Shown here: positions 25,002 to 35,142 of the stretch, one piece after another
Layout of the letters: each line of letters begins with the position of its first letter
Numbering within the stretch: the stretch's first letter is position 1
Source of the DNA: Chryseobacterium sp. C-71
GTDB taxonomy: Bacteria > Bacteroidota > Bacteroidia > Flavobacteriales > Weeksellaceae
DNA: 64,000 nt
Reading direction: 5' to 3'
Assembly: GCF_020911865.1 (NCBI RefSeq)
Contig: NZ_CP087131.1
Span: 3,720,001 to 3,784,000 of the forward strand
Translations under genes and position numbers: made by a program
Notes under the pieces: generated by a model
Told to the model about the DNA's origin: nothing
Seen by the model: only the letters and a program-made list of their open reading frames with translations
The model's database searches: none

Positions 25002-26843
25002 CTACTGATTTTCAGTCTGATTATTTTCCTGCTCTTTTCTTATTTGCTCGCTCATCTCCTCTAAAACAGGCTTAATCGTACTTTCAGGAAGATCGCTGAT
25101 TCTGATATACATCAATCCGTCAATCGCATCATTAAAATTTGGGTCAACATTAAAAGCAATTACCTTGGCATTTTGCTTAATGTATTTCTTAATTAAAACA
25201 GGCATTCTCAGTTCTGGTTCCAGATCATCGATGATTTTATCTAATTTATTCAAATCAGATTCCATTTCATCTAAGAAAAGATGTTTATCACGATCTCTCA
25301 GTTTTACTTTAAAATCATTTCTTGGAGTAATGTATTGAGCGACAGCGGAATCGTAGTAATTTGATCGCATAAACTCTATCATTAAAGATTTAGAAAACTC
25401 AGAAAATTTATTAGAAATACTTACGCCTCCCATTAGGAATTTATGATCCGGATTTCTCAAACAAACGTGAACAATCCCACGCCATAAAAGGAATAAAGGA
25501 AGTGGTTTTTGCTGATATTCTTCGCAGATATAAGCACGTCCCATTTCAATAACCTTTTTGAAAAACGGATGAATATCTTGTTCAAATTCAAATAAAGAAC
25601 TCGTGTAAAAGCCTTTAATTCCGAATTTTTTCATTACATCTTTACCCAAAGCCATTCTGTAAGCGCCTGCAAGTTTTTCTGCAGCGTTATCCCACAAAAA
25701 TAAGTGATGGTAATGTTTATCATATTCATCAAGATCAAACGGTAAATTACTTCCTTCACCCACCGCACGGAAAGTCAGTTCTCTCTGTCTCCCGATTTCC
25801 CTCATCACAGAAGGGATTTCTTCGTATGCTGTAAAATAAATTTCGTAATTACCGTTGCTGAAGAGCATTTTGTCGGTTCCGCGAAGTTTAGAAATATCTT
25901 TAATTAAATCTTCTTTCGGAGTTTCGTCGATAATATTCTGAACGATGTTTTCTTCTCGTAAAAGCTGGAATTTCAGTGATAAATTTTTAAGGTTGATCAC
26001 CTGTGCCAGAGATTTCCTTTTTTCGTAGTAAGATTTCATCATATAAACCTTACGCTTCAGAAACTCTCCCAATTCCTCAATATTTTCCATCTCATCCATT
26101 GTCTTTACAGTGATAGGTTTTCCTATTCTGATTCTGATGGGTTTCTCACGGTCATTCATCATTTCCGCAGGAAGCATAATGGTCTGTAAGTTAGGGTGGA
26201 TTTTGGCTACCTGATAAAATAAAGTGCTGTTCTTCGCATGAAAATACATTGGGACAACAGGAACTTTTGCCATCTTTATAAGCTTCAAAGCTGGTTTTTC
26301 CCACTCTCTGTCCAGAATCTCACCATAAGGATTATTCTTGTTTGAAACTTCTCCGGCAGGGAAAATTCCTACGCAGCCACCATTTTCAAGATGTTTCAAT
26401 GTTTCACGCATTCCGGTTGCACTGTTTCTGACTTCTTTTCTTCCTTCAAAAGGATTTACAGCAATCACAAACGGTTCCATGGGTTTTATTTTTTCTAAAA
26501 GAAAATTTCCCATCACTTTGAAATCCGGACGTACTTCTGAAAGAATTTTACACATCAAAATTCCGTCGATTGCACCCAGCGGATGATTAGAAACCAATAT
26601 GAACGGTCCTGTTTTTGGTATTTTTGCTAAATCTTCCTCAAACGCAACATAGCTTAAATTCCTTTCTCTCACGAAAGAATCGAAAAAATCTTTACCTTCT
26701 TTGTCTTTCAGCTTGTCATAAAGTCTGTTGACTTCATTTATTTTTGCAATGCTCATGACAGCAGACGCAACAGGATTCTTGAGAAATCCTATTTTATGCA
26801 AGCCGGAAGCTTTGATTAAATCAGTTTTCGATATTAAGCTCAT
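25002..26843 (-). CDS. OlsF-like bifunctional acyltransferase (amino-acid lipid synthesis)
   Basis: 613 aa with two acyltransferase domains. The N-terminal half (about 60-290) is a PlsC-type O-acyltransferase with SNHPLGAIDG (H87, D93), NPFEGRKEVRNS and the FPAGE motif (160-164). The C-terminal half (about 330-560) is an OlsB/GNAT-like N-acyltransferase (ELTFRAVGEG, EKLAGAYRMALG, IEMGRAYICEEYQ, LLWRGIVHV). This order matches OlsF, which makes ornithine lipid in Serratia and Flavobacterium. In Bacteroidota the amino acid may be glycine or ornithine. Membrane lipid synthesis is a firm family inference. The substrate is not. It starts 23 nt after lysC, likely one operon. Confidence 0.8.
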   Translation of the reverse strand: MSLISKTDLIKASGLHKIGFLKNPVASAVMSIAKINEVNRLYDKLKDKEGKDFFDSFVRERNLSYVAFEEDLAKIPKTGPFILVSNHPLGAIDGILMCKILSEVRPDFKVMGNFLLEKIKPMEPFVIAVNPFEGRKEVRNSATGMRETLKHLENGGCVGIFPAGEVSNKNNPYGEILDREWEKPALKLIKMAKVPVVPMYFHAKNSTLFYQVAKIHPNLQTIMLPAEMMNDREKPIRIRIGKPITVKTMDEMENIEELGEFLKRKVYMMKSYYEKRKSLAQVINLKNLSLKFQLLREENIVQNIIDETPKEDLIKDISKLRGTDKMLFSNGNYEIYFTAYEEIPSVMREIGRQRELTFRAVGEGSNLPFDLDEYDKHYHHLFLWDNAAEKLAGAYRMALGKDVMKKFGIKGFYTSSLFEFEQDIHPFFKKVIEMGRAYICEEYQQKPLPLFLLWRGIVHVCLRNPDHKFLMGGVSISNKFSEFSKSLMIEFMRSNYYDSAVAQYITPRNDFKVKLRDRDKHLFLDEMESDLNKLDKIIDDLEPELRMPVLIKKYIKQNAKVIAFNVDPNFNDAIDGLMYIRISDLPESTIKPVLEEMSEQIRKEQENNQTENQ

Positions 26844-26866
26844 CTGTGGTTTAGTCGGAATTAGTT

Positions 26867-28105
26867 TTACAATGTTACCATTTGAAGTGTGTTTTTTGAA
26901 ATCTGTTCCAATAATACACTTTTTTCTTGGTAAAATTTGTTGATGTTCTCCATTTTTGCATTTCTTACCGTAAATAAAGATACATTTTTTATAACTTCGG
27001 TTTTGAAAATTTTCTGAAGTTCATTATTCAGCTCCTCAATTTTAAGGAATTTATCTTCAAGGCATAACGCCAATGAAATTGCAGAATTCTGCATCAAAGA
27101 GACTTTGATTTTATGTTTAGCTAAATTGTTGAAAATCAAGCTCATGTGGTCTTCTGCAATGAATGAGAAATCTCTTGTTGAAATTTTAAGCAAAGTTTGA
27201 TCACTTTTTAAAATATAAGACTCTTCACTTTGATTTTTGTCAGAAGCACCTACTTTGGTTCCTTCTTTTGTAGGGTCTACAAAAGATTTCACATAGAAAG
27301 GAATATTTTTTTGCTGAAGTGGTTGTAAAGTTTTCGGGTGAATAACGCTTGCGCCAAAATAGGCCATTTCTATTGCCTCTTCATAAGATATATTAGATAA
27401 AAGCGTAACGTCTTTAAAAATTCTTGGATCACCCGTCATTACTCCAGGAACGTCTTTCCAAATCGTCATCGCTGTTGCATCAAGACAATATGCGAAAATT
27501 GCAGCAGAATAATCTGAGCCTTCTCTTCCCAAAGTTACAGTGAAATTATTGTCATCAGAACCAATGAAACCTTGAGTTACATAGCAAATGTTAGAATTTA
27601 AATTCGATATGAATTCTTCAGTTTTTTGCCAATTCACATTACCATCTCTGTAAGAGTCGTCTGTTTTTATAAAGTCTCTTGCATCAAGCCATTGGTTGGT
27701 AAACTGTATATCATTAAGATATTCGCTTACAATTTTGGTAGATATCATTTCTCCACAGCTTACAACCTGATCGTACACAAAATTATAGTTAGGAGATTTA
27801 TTTCTTCTTAAAAATGAAACAATGTCGTCAAAAAACAAGTTTATTTCTTCAAAAGCTGCATGGTCGTCTGAGAAAAGCCCCTTGGCTATTTCGATGTGTT
27901 TCTGTTTTATATTCTCAATTTCAGTTTGATAGTTGTCTTTTTTGAAATACATTTCTACCACCTTTTCCAGCTCATTCGTGGTTTTACCCATCGCTGAAAT
28001 TACCAATAGACATTTTTCAAAACCCTGGCTGCTAAGAACCATTGATACATTTTTTACACTTTCAGCGTCTTTCACAGATGCGCCACCAAACTTGAAAATT
28101 TTCAT
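26867..28105 (-). CDS. lysC: Aspartate kinase
   Basis: 412 aa, single-function form without a homoserine dehydrogenase domain. KFGGASVKDAESV at the N-terminus, the ATP/aspartate segment VTLGREGSDYSAA, WKDVPGVMTGDPR, AYFGASVIHPKTL, and C-terminal ACT domains (about 300-412) for feedback by lysine or threonine. First step of the aspartate-family pathway, upstream of DapB. Located before the OlsF-like gene on the minus strand. Confidence 0.95.
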   Translation of the reverse strand: MKIFKFGGASVKDAESVKNVSMVLSSQGFEKCLLVISAMGKTTNELEKVVEMYFKKDNYQTEIENIKQKHIEIAKGLFSDDHAAFEEINLFFDDIVSFLRRNKSPNYNFVYDQVVSCGEMISTKIVSEYLNDIQFTNQWLDARDFIKTDDSYRDGNVNWQKTEEFISNLNSNICYVTQGFIGSDDNNFTVTLGREGSDYSAAIFAYCLDATAMTIWKDVPGVMTGDPRIFKDVTLLSNISYEEAIEMAYFGASVIHPKTLQPLQQKNIPFYVKSFVDPTKEGTKVGASDKNQSEESYILKSDQTLLKISTRDFSFIAEDHMSLIFNNLAKHKIKVSLMQNSAISLALCLEDKFLKIEELNNELQKIFKTEVIKNVSLFTVRNAKMENINKFYQEKSVLLEQISKNTLQMVTL

Positions 28106-28423
28106 TAAATTGTTAAGAATAAAATTGTTAGATATAAATCATTCACGTTTTTTTCGGAGGTCAAAATTAGACATTTACGATGAGATATGAAATAGTGCAT
28201 CGGCAGGTTGAATTAAGATTTAATTAAAATTACCGTAAAAGAGATGAAATATTGCTTTCTTAGGTGTGTATTTTGGGAGTAACGCTGACAGTCTGTTTCC
28301 TAATTATTTAAGTGAAATTTAGGTTTAAGATGTTGATTAATAGTGTTTAAAGTCTTTTATGAGAAAATGTTTTTTAGTGTGATAAATTTTACGAAATTTG
28401 ACGGTAAAGTAAAAAACATAAAA
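28106..28423. other. Divergent lysC/fbp control region
   Basis: 318 bp without a gene. A minus-strand TAATTTTG (28162-28169) lies 56 nt before lysC. For fbp no consensus element is evident. The nearest is AAATTTG at 28394-28400, lacking the TA. No riboswitch-like structure is recognised. Confidence 0.5.
28162..28169 (-). promoter_or_regulatory. -7 promoter element (TAATTTTG) for lysC
   Basis: Minus-strand TAATTTTG 56 nt before the lysC ATG. The -33 region lacks a clear TTTG. Confidence 0.45.
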
Positions 28424-29440
28424 ATGTCAGATCAACCGTTACAGACTTTAGGAGAATTTTTAATTGATAAACAGGAAGATTTTCAGTATTCCACTGGTGA
28501 ATTTTCACGTCTTCTAAGTGCTATAAGGCTGGCATCCAAGGTCGTAAACAGAGAAGTTAATAAGGCAGGGATTGTAGATATTACAGGCGCTGCAGGAAAT
28601 CAGAATATTCAGGGTGAAGAGCAGCAAAAGCTTGATGTGATTGCAAATGATATCTTTATCACGGCACTTTCTCAAAGAGAAGTTGTCTGCGGAATTGCTT
28701 CTGAAGAGAATGACGATTTTATCGACATCAAATGTGGAGAAAATGGTCATTTAAGTAAATATGTAGTATTGATCGATCCTTTGGATGGTTCTTCAAATAT
28801 AGACGTTAATGTTTCTGTAGGAACTATTTTTTCAATTTACAGAAGAGTTACCGAGCCTGGTACACCTGTGCAGTTGGAAGATTTCTTACAAAAAGGGATT
28901 AATCAGATTGCTGCAGGATATGTAATTTACGGTTCGTCTACGATGATTGTTTACACAACAGGAAACGGCGTGAACGGATTTACATTAGATCCTTCTTTGG
29001 GAACATATTATCTTTCTCATCCTAATATGACTTTCCCAAGAACTGGTAAAATTTACTCCATCAATGAAGGAAATTATATTAAATTCCCCCAGGGAGTTAA
29101 AAATTACCTGAAATATTGTCAGATGGAAGAAGGTGACCGTCCTTACACTTCAAGATATATCGGTTCGTTGGTAGCAGATTTTCATAGAAATATGCTGAAA
29201 GGTGGAATTTACATTTACCCATCTTACGGTCAGTCGCCTAACGGAAAGCTGAGATTGTTATATGAGTGTAATCCGATGGCATTCTTGGCTGAACAAGCTG
29301 GTGGAAAGGCAACAGACGGTTTCAGAAGAATTATGGAGGTTGAACCTACCGAACTTCACCAGAGAATACCATTCTTTGCGGGTAGTATCGATATGGTAGA
29401 GAAAGCCGAAGAGTTTATGCGAATCGACAGCGTAAAATAA
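28424..29440 (+). CDS. fbp: Fructose-1,6-bisphosphatase, class 1
   Basis: 338 aa. Gluconeogenic hydrolysis of fructose-1,6-bisphosphate. Metal-site [20 protein letters not shown] earlier, and [22 protein letters not shown] near the C-terminus (cite as GGIYIYP and GKLRLLYE). The frame is open 81 nt further upstream, but [15 protein letters not shown] from the ATG at 28424 is the normal N-terminus. Its stop codon abuts the menC start codon, so the two are cotranscribed. Confidence 0.95.
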   Translation: MSDQPLQTLGEFLIDKQEDFQYSTGEFSRLLSAIRLASKVVNREVNKAGIVDITGAAGNQNIQGEEQQKLDVIANDIFITALSQREVVCGIASEENDDFIDIKCGENGHLSKYVVLIDPLDGSSNIDVNVSVGTIFSIYRRVTEPGTPVQLEDFLQKGINQIAAGYVIYGSSTMIVYTTGNGVNGFTLDPSLGTYYLSHPNMTFPRTGKIYSINEGNYIKFPQGVKNYLKYCQMEEGDRPYTSRYIGSLVADFHRNMLKGGIYIYPSYGQSPNGKLRLLYECNPMAFLAEQAGGKATDGFRRIMEVEPTELHQRIPFFAGSIDMVEKAEEFMRIDSVK

Positions 29441-30457
29441 ATGAAAGCAGAATATTTTAGATATTTATTAAAATTCAAACGCCCGAGTGGAACATCTCGC
29501 GGCGTTTTGTATGAAAAGGAAACTTTTATTCTTGAAATTTCTGATGACGGAAAAAAAGGAGTAGGAGAGTGTGCTATTTTCAGAGGACTGAGTTTTGATG
29601 ACCGACCGGATTATGAAGAAAAATTAAAATGGTTGTGTGAAAATATTGATCAGGACTTTGAATTTTTAAAAGAAGAATTAAAAGAATTTCCTTCCATTTG
29701 GTTTGGGTACGAACAAGCTTTGTTGAATTTAAAACATGGCGGAAAACTCTATTTTCCAAGTGAATTTACAGAAGGTAAAAGCTCAATGATGATCAACGGG
29801 TTGATCTGGATGGGCGATTTTGGTTACATGGAAGAGCAGATTCAGGAAAAATTAGCACAGAGTTTTGATTGTATTAAATTAAAAATCGGAGTCGACTGGA
29901 AATCTGAACATGAAATTCTTCAAAAATTAAGACAAAAATTCTCAAAAGAAAAATTGGAACTGCGTGTTGATGCCAACGGCGGATTTTCTAAAGATGAAGC
30001 TAAAATCGTATTGCAACAATTGGCAGATTTGTATATTCATTCAATAGAGCAGCCTATAAGAGCAGGAAATTGGAATGACATGGCAGAATTGTGCGCGCAA
30101 ACTCCAACACCAATTGCTTTAGACGAAGAGTTGATAGGAGTGATTAATTTTACTGAAAAGAGAAAACTTTTAGAAGCTATACAACCTCAATATATTATCT
30201 TGAAACCATCTTTGGTTGGCGGAATTTCTGGTTCTGACGAATGGATATCTTTAGCCGAACAAAATAATATTGGCTGGTGGATTACTTCTGCGCTGGAAAG
30301 TAATTTAGGTCTAAATGCAATTGCACAATATACATTTACAAAAAACAATCCTATGCCTCAAGGTTTAGGAACAGGAGGTCTTTTCACAAACAATTTTGAA
30401 AGTCATTTGGAATTAAAAGGAGATCGATTATTTTTTTTAAGTAAAGTAGTTTTTTAA
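29441..30457 (+). CDS. menC: o-Succinylbenzoate synthase
   Basis: 338 aa, enolase superfamily, menaquinone pathway. Metal ligands and catalytic residues: KLKIGVDW (KxK base), RVDANGGFS, SIEQPI, LDEEL, and the second lysine in ILKPSLVGG. The N-terminal capping domain starts RYLLKFKRPSGTSRGVL. The start directly follows the fbp stop. No other men gene is in the window. Confidence 0.93.
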   Translation: MKAEYFRYLLKFKRPSGTSRGVLYEKETFILEISDDGKKGVGECAIFRGLSFDDRPDYEEKLKWLCENIDQDFEFLKEELKEFPSIWFGYEQALLNLKHGGKLYFPSEFTEGKSSMMINGLIWMGDFGYMEEQIQEKLAQSFDCIKLKIGVDWKSEHEILQKLRQKFSKEKLELRVDANGGFSKDEAKIVLQQLADLYIHSIEQPIRAGNWNDMAELCAQTPTPIALDEELIGVINFTEKRKLLEAIQPQYIILKPSLVGGISGSDEWISLAEQNNIGWWITSALESNLGLNAIAQYTFTKNNPMPQGLGTGGLFTNNFESHLELKGDRLFFLSKVVF

Positions 30458-30677
30458 ATCAATAATTTCCGTTTAAAATTAATTCTGTGTGATTAAATCA
30501 CGTCTTTTCTAATGAACATTGCTTTCTTTATATAGTCTAAAATATAAGAAAACTTTTTTTTGACTCTTTTCATAATAGTATATATAGTTTTGGTTTATCT
30601 GAAGGAACTTGGGTAGGACAAAGGTCGTACCATTTTTAATGATTGTGAATAAAATTACTATTCAATGCATTGTAATT

Positions 30678-31811
30678 TTATTCTGAAATAAGGGTAAAAG
30701 TATATTCATTATTTTTTATTCTGTTAGTAATTAAATTTCTGTCAACTCCATTCAATGTTTGAAAAATATCATCCTGAGCTTGTGAACTTGAAAGGTATCC
30801 CCAATGGTTTCCAAACTCAAATTTGAAAGAGTTTTTCAAATCGTTTTCAATAAAAGTACAGTCGACAATCGATACAATATCTTTAAAATGTTCAATATTT
30901 GAAGGTCCGTTTTTTCCTAATCTTGGGGTAAGAATGTTTTTTGTAAACTGAGAAATTCCCAGAATGGCATCTTTTCTGTTTAAGTAAATAGAAACCCGGT
31001 TTGCCAATAAGGGAAGCTTGTTAAAAGAATTTTCCTCATCATCAAATACTTTATAAGAAACATCAGCATTTAACAATAAAACTTGGTCAATCACTCTTAG
31101 CACATTTTCTTTTTTTAAACTGTACAACATACTTTGAAGCACTCTGTTCCCCATAGAATGCGTCATCAGGTGAATGTGTTGATTGCATGGTTTCAGATCC
31201 TTATTGGAGAAAATATCTTTTAAAAATTGAGTGTAGAAATAAAACATTCTCACCAATGAGGTTCCGGAATTGATGCTTGCAGCTTTGTCATCAAAGTAGG
31301 TCATTGGAACCAAACTGCTTGAAGCCGGCCAACTCACAAACAAAATATGTTCAATCGGAGATTCGTGATTATCGATAAAGAGTTTTTTGAGATCAATTAT
31401 GGCTTTCAGTTCATCATCAAATGTATATGCGTACCCATGAATAAATATCAAAACATCGCTCCTCACCTTTGTGGAAGACATGTTTTTGTATAATTCATAA
31501 AACATTCTCTGAGTTCCGCCGAGATTATTTGCCGTTAATTTTGAGTTTTTTAAACCTTTTTCGTTTAATAAAACCTCCAAAACTTCTTCATATCCTTGTT
31601 TTTCAGGTTCGGAAAACAATTGATAGTCTAAAATTTTTCTATTGGAATAATCTTTTTTCTTTTTTGTCTGAGAAGTTGGCTCTGTGAAATTTTCAAAATT
31701 ACATCTCGCAATCCTGAAATTTGGGATTGAATATTCGTCGTTGGAGAAAGAATCAGTCTTTTCGCGTTTGTGCCGAACAATTTTGCGGTTGCTGAGAATA
31801 TAGACAGCCAT
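30678..31811 (-). CDS. DUF900-type alpha/beta hydrolase
   Basis: 377 aa. Oxyanion segment DVLIFIHGYAYTFDDE, nucleophile elbow LMTHSMGNR (Ser), and a likely acid/His near the C-terminus (SFKFEFGNHWGYL). DUF900 hydrolases act on unknown esters or lipids. No signal peptide from this start (MAVYILSNRKIVRHKREK). A longer frame starts at 31868. I prefer 31811 because the homologues I recall start that way. Convergent with menC. Confidence 0.75.
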   Translation of the reverse strand: MAVYILSNRKIVRHKREKTDSFSNDEYSIPNFRIARCNFENFTEPTSQTKKKKDYSNRKILDYQLFSEPEKQGYEEVLEVLLNEKGLKNSKLTANNLGGTQRMFYELYKNMSSTKVRSDVLIFIHGYAYTFDDELKAIIDLKKLFIDNHESPIEHILFVSWPASSSLVPMTYFDDKAASINSGTSLVRMFYFYTQFLKDIFSNKDLKPCNQHIHLMTHSMGNRVLQSMLYSLKKENVLRVIDQVLLLNADVSYKVFDDEENSFNKLPLLANRVSIYLNRKDAILGISQFTKNILTPRLGKNGPSNIEHFKDIVSIVDCTFIENDLKNSFKFEFGNHWGYLSSSQAQDDIFQTLNGVDRNLITNRIKNNEYTFTLISE

Positions 31812-31922
31812 TATTAATAGTTTTGGAAGTGTAATTTTGGTTGAATAAAGTTCGGAATAAATTTTCAATTGTGTGTGAATTCATTGTTAAAAATATCGTT
31901 TTTTTTAACCCTTAAATTTTCT

Positions 31923-31930
31923 TAAATTTG
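31923..31930 (+). promoter_or_regulatory. -7 promoter element (TAAATTTG) for glnS
   Basis: TAAATTTG 42 nt before the glnS ATG at 31973. Divergent to the DUF900 gene. Confidence 0.5.
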
Positions 31931-31972
31931 CAAATTGCTGTGTAAGTTATGCAGCAACGTAAGTTTACTCTA

Positions 31973-33646
31973 ATGGAAGAAGAAAAAAAATCACTCAATT
32001 TTATTGAGCAAATTATAGAAGATGATTTGGCAAACGGTATGAGAAATGATCAGATCCGTTTCCGTTTTCCGCCGGAACCCAATGGTTATCTGCATGTAGG
32101 TCACACAAAAGCGATCTGCATCAACTTTGGTTTGGGCGAAAAATATAATGCTCCTGTAAACCTTCGTTTCGACGATACAAACCCTGAAAAAGAAGAGCAG
32201 GAATTTGTAGATTCTATCATGAAAGATGTTGAATGGTTAGGTTTCAAATGGGATAAAGTGTTGTATGCATCAGATTACTTCCAGCAGCTTTACGATTGGG
32301 CAGTTCAATTGATTAAAGAAGGTAAAGCTTATGTAGACGAGCAACCATCGCAAACGATTACCGAGCAGAGAAAAAATCCTGCAGAACCAGGTGTAGAATC
32401 ACCTTTCAGAAATCGTCCTGTGGAAGAATCTTTAGAGTTATTCGAAAAGATGAAAAACGGTGAATTTGAAAGTGGTTCAATGTCACTGCGTGCAAAAATC
32501 GATATGGTTTCGCCAAATATGAATATGCGTGACCCTGTTATGTATAGGATTTTAAACAAGCCACACCATAGAACCGGTACAGATTGGAAAATTTATCCGA
32601 TGTATGACTGGGCTCATGGTGAATCTGATTATATCGAACAAGTTTCGCATTCATTGTGCTCTTTAGAGTTTGAAAACCACAGACCGCTTTACAACTGGTA
32701 TTTAGACCAGGTGTACGAAGAAGGTAAGGTTAAAAATAAGCAAAGAGAATTTGCGAGGATGAATGTTTCTTATATGATTACTTCCAAACGAAAACTACAA
32801 AGGCTAGTCGCTGAAAATGTAGTGAATGGTTGGGATGATCCTAGAATGCCTACGATTTCCGGAATGAGAAGAAAAGGGTATACACCAACTTCTATCAGGA
32901 ACTTTATTGAGAAGGTAGGTGTTGCCAAGAGAGAAAATTTAATTTCCATTCAATTATTGGATTTCTGCGTGCGTGAAGACCTGAATAAAGTTGCAAAACG
33001 TGTCATGGCAGTCGTTGATCCGGTAAAATTGGTCATTGAGAATTATCCTGAAGGACAAGAAGAATGGTTAGAGACTGAGAACAATCCTGAGCAGGAAAAT
33101 GCAGGAACAAGAGAAGTTCCATTCTCAAGAGAATTATATATTGAGCGTGAAGATTTTCAGGAAGAAGCTAATAAAAAATTCTTCAGATTAAAATTGGGTG
33201 GCGAAGTCCGTTTAAAATCGGCGTATATCATCAAAGCTGAAAGAGTGGATAAGGATGAAAACGGAGAAATCACAACAATCTACGCTACTTACGACGAAAA
33301 ATCGAAGTCAGGAAGCGGAACTGAAGAGAGTTTAAGAAAAGTAAAAGGAACACTTCATTGGGTTTCTGCATCACATGCTATTCCTGTAGATGTCAGAATT
33401 TACGATAACTTATTCACTGTAGAACAGCCTGATGCTGAGAAAGATGTAGATTTCTTAAATTTCATCAATCCGGATTCTGTTTCTACCATTCAGGGATTTG
33501 CTGAGCCAAGTTTGAAAGATGTTGCTGTGGGCGAACCGCTACAGTTCCAGAGAATTGGATATTTTACGAAAGATCAGGATTCTACGGATACAAATTTTGT
33601 ATTCAACAGAACAGTAACTTTAAAAGACTCCTATAAGCCGGAGTAA
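31973..33646 (+). CDS. glnS: Glutamine-tRNA ligase
   Basis: 557 aa. Class I synthetase: HIGH-type motif PPEPNGYLHVGHTKAI, FDDTNPEKE, and the KMSKS-type loop MITSKRKLQRL, with the C-terminal anticodon-binding beta barrels. The presence of GlnRS means Gln-tRNA is made directly rather than only by the GatCAB route. An in-frame ATG at 31949 would add eight residues. MEEEKKSLNF at 31973 is the common start. Confidence 0.96.
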   Translation: MEEEKKSLNFIEQIIEDDLANGMRNDQIRFRFPPEPNGYLHVGHTKAICINFGLGEKYNAPVNLRFDDTNPEKEEQEFVDSIMKDVEWLGFKWDKVLYASDYFQQLYDWAVQLIKEGKAYVDEQPSQTITEQRKNPAEPGVESPFRNRPVEESLELFEKMKNGEFESGSMSLRAKIDMVSPNMNMRDPVMYRILNKPHHRTGTDWKIYPMYDWAHGESDYIEQVSHSLCSLEFENHRPLYNWYLDQVYEEGKVKNKQREFARMNVSYMITSKRKLQRLVAENVVNGWDDPRMPTISGMRRKGYTPTSIRNFIEKVGVAKRENLISIQLLDFCVREDLNKVAKRVMAVVDPVKLVIENYPEGQEEWLETENNPEQENAGTREVPFSRELYIEREDFQEEANKKFFRLKLGGEVRLKSAYIIKAERVDKDENGEITTIYATYDEKSKSGSGTEESLRKVKGTLHWVSASHAIPVDVRIYDNLFTVEQPDAEKDVDFLNFINPDSVSTIQGFAEPSLKDVAVGEPLQFQRIGYFTKDQDSTDTNFVFNRTVTLKDSYKPE

Positions 33647-33670
33647 AAATTTATTTATATCACTATAAAT

Positions 33671-33706
33671 AAAACAGGGCTTAATTTTTTAAGTCCTGTT
33701 TTTTTT
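33671..33706 (+). terminator. glnS terminator
   Basis: 12-bp stem AAAACAGGGCTT / AAGTCCTGTTTT (one G-T pair), followed by a T run. Confidence 0.85.
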
Positions 33707-33809
33707 CGTCATTTCGAGTGTTTTTCGAAATGAAATGAAGAAAAATGTATCGAGAACTATCAATGAACTTCTCGATACGATTTTCTTCAAAAATCTACTC
33801 GAAGTGACG
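33707..33809. repeat. Long palindromic repeat (CGTCATTTCGAGT...), copy 1
   Basis: 103 nt. The left arm starts CGTCATTTCGAGTG and contains TGTATCGAGAAC. The right arm, read in reverse complement, starts CGTCACTTCGAGTA and contains CGTATCGAGAAG. The arms therefore pair along most of their length. A related copy lies at 43250-43345. The next gene's likely start is only 25 nt beyond it. Confidence 0.75.
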
Positions 33810-33833
33810 TTATTAATCAATAAATCAGAAATT

Positions 33834-35060
33834 GTGAAACTTTTACATATATATACAAGTTCTTACAAAGGACTTTCAAAAGAAAGCTGGATGCTGGCAT
33901 TGGTAATGCTGATCAACCGTTCCGGCTCTATGGTACTTCCGTTTTTGGGAGTATACATGACTGCGCATCTGAAATTCAGTATAGAAAATACCGGAATTGT
34001 TTTAAGCTTTTTCGGAATCGGTTCGGTAATCGGTTCTTGGTTAGGCGGATTTATTACCGATAGAATCGGAGAGTACAAAGTTCAATATCTTAGTTTATTA
34101 TTGAGTGTACCTTTGTTTTGCTTAATTCCGCTTTTTAAAACGGAGGCAGGTGTTGCTTTAATTATTTTACTGCAAAGTATTGTAAGTGATTCATTTCGCC
34201 CGGCGAACTCTGTAGCAATTACAAAATATGCAAAGCCTGAAAATATTACGAGAGCATTTTCGCTAAACCGAATGGCGGTCAATTTAGGATTTTCGATTGG
34301 TCCTGCTTTAGGTGGAATTTTGTCAGCAATTTCTTATGATTTTTTGTTTTACAGTAATGCTTTAGCAGCTTTATTGGCGGGTTTAATCTATATTTGGTTT
34401 TTCTACAAAAGAAATAGACTGGCAAAAATAAAAGCAAAAAAGGTACAAGAAGTTATAGAAATTAAGAAAGAAAACTCGCCATATAGTGACGGTAAATTCT
34501 TGATTTACTGTTTCTTTTGTATGTTATTTTCAATCTGTTTCTTTCAGTTATTCAGTACATTGACCATATTTTACAAAGATACTGCGCATTTAAGTCAGCA
34601 AAGTATTGGATATATTTTAGGATACAGCGGATTTTTGGTGGTTTTACTTGAAATGGGATTGGTTCAGATTGCCGAAAAGTATTTTACTTTGGCTCGTACC
34701 ATGTTTTTAGGAACATTTATTTGCGGACTTTCGTACGCAATGCTTGGCTTCGATCATAGCATTATCACTTTGGTGATTTCAATGAGCCTCTTGTCTGCGG
34801 GTGAAATTTGGGCGTTGCCTTTCATGTCAACCATTACAGCTTTACGTTCAGGCAAAAATAATAAAGGCGCGTACATGGGATTGAATGGAATTTCCTTTTC
34901 GATTGCATTTATCGTTACGCCTTATTTAGGAACTTTAATTGCCGAAAAATTCGGGTTTAATATTCTCTGGATAGGCACCGGAATCTTGGCGACCATGATA
35001 GCCATTGGTTTTTATTTTATCGTGCCTTGGATGTTAAAAGATAAAGAAACTCAAGTTTAG
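33834..35060 (+). CDS. MFS transporter
   Basis: 408 aa, twelve predicted membrane helices with the MFS signature GSWLGGFITDRIGEYK between helices 2 and 3. The N-terminus YTSSYKGLSKESWMLALVMLINRSGSM is typical of a Bacteroidota MFS group (drug or small-metabolite exporters). The frame runs on upstream to an ATG at 33735, but that part is encoded by the palindromic repeat. The GTG at 33834 is the best start outside it. Substrate unknown. Confidence 0.85.
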   Translation: MKLLHIYTSSYKGLSKESWMLALVMLINRSGSMVLPFLGVYMTAHLKFSIENTGIVLSFFGIGSVIGSWLGGFITDRIGEYKVQYLSLLLSVPLFCLIPLFKTEAGVALIILLQSIVSDSFRPANSVAITKYAKPENITRAFSLNRMAVNLGFSIGPALGGILSAISYDFLFYSNALAALLAGLIYIWFFYKRNRLAKIKAKKVQEVIEIKKENSPYSDGKFLIYCFFCMLFSICFFQLFSTLTIFYKDTAHLSQQSIGYILGYSGFLVVLLEMGLVQIAEKYFTLARTMFLGTFICGLSYAMLGFDHSIITLVISMSLLSAGEIWALPFMSTITALRSGKNNKGAYMGLNGISFSIAFIVTPYLGTLIAEKFGFNILWIGTGILATMIAIGFYFIVPWMLKDKETQV

Positions 35061-35111
35061 TCTTAAATAAAATATTGGATGAAGTCGAAAATTCTATCGA
35101 CCAATCAAGAA

Positions 35112-35142
35112 AAAAGCTACAGAATTTCTGTAGCTTTTCTTT
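35112..35142 (+). terminator. Terminator after the MFS gene
   Basis: Stem AAAAGCTACAG / CTGTAGCTTTT with a short AATTT loop, followed by TCTTTG. Confidence 0.75.

Noticed and set aside
33735..33833. N-terminal 33 residues of the MFS reading frame
   Set aside because: Encoded by the palindromic repeat, not by conserved transporter sequence. The start was moved to the GTG at 33834.
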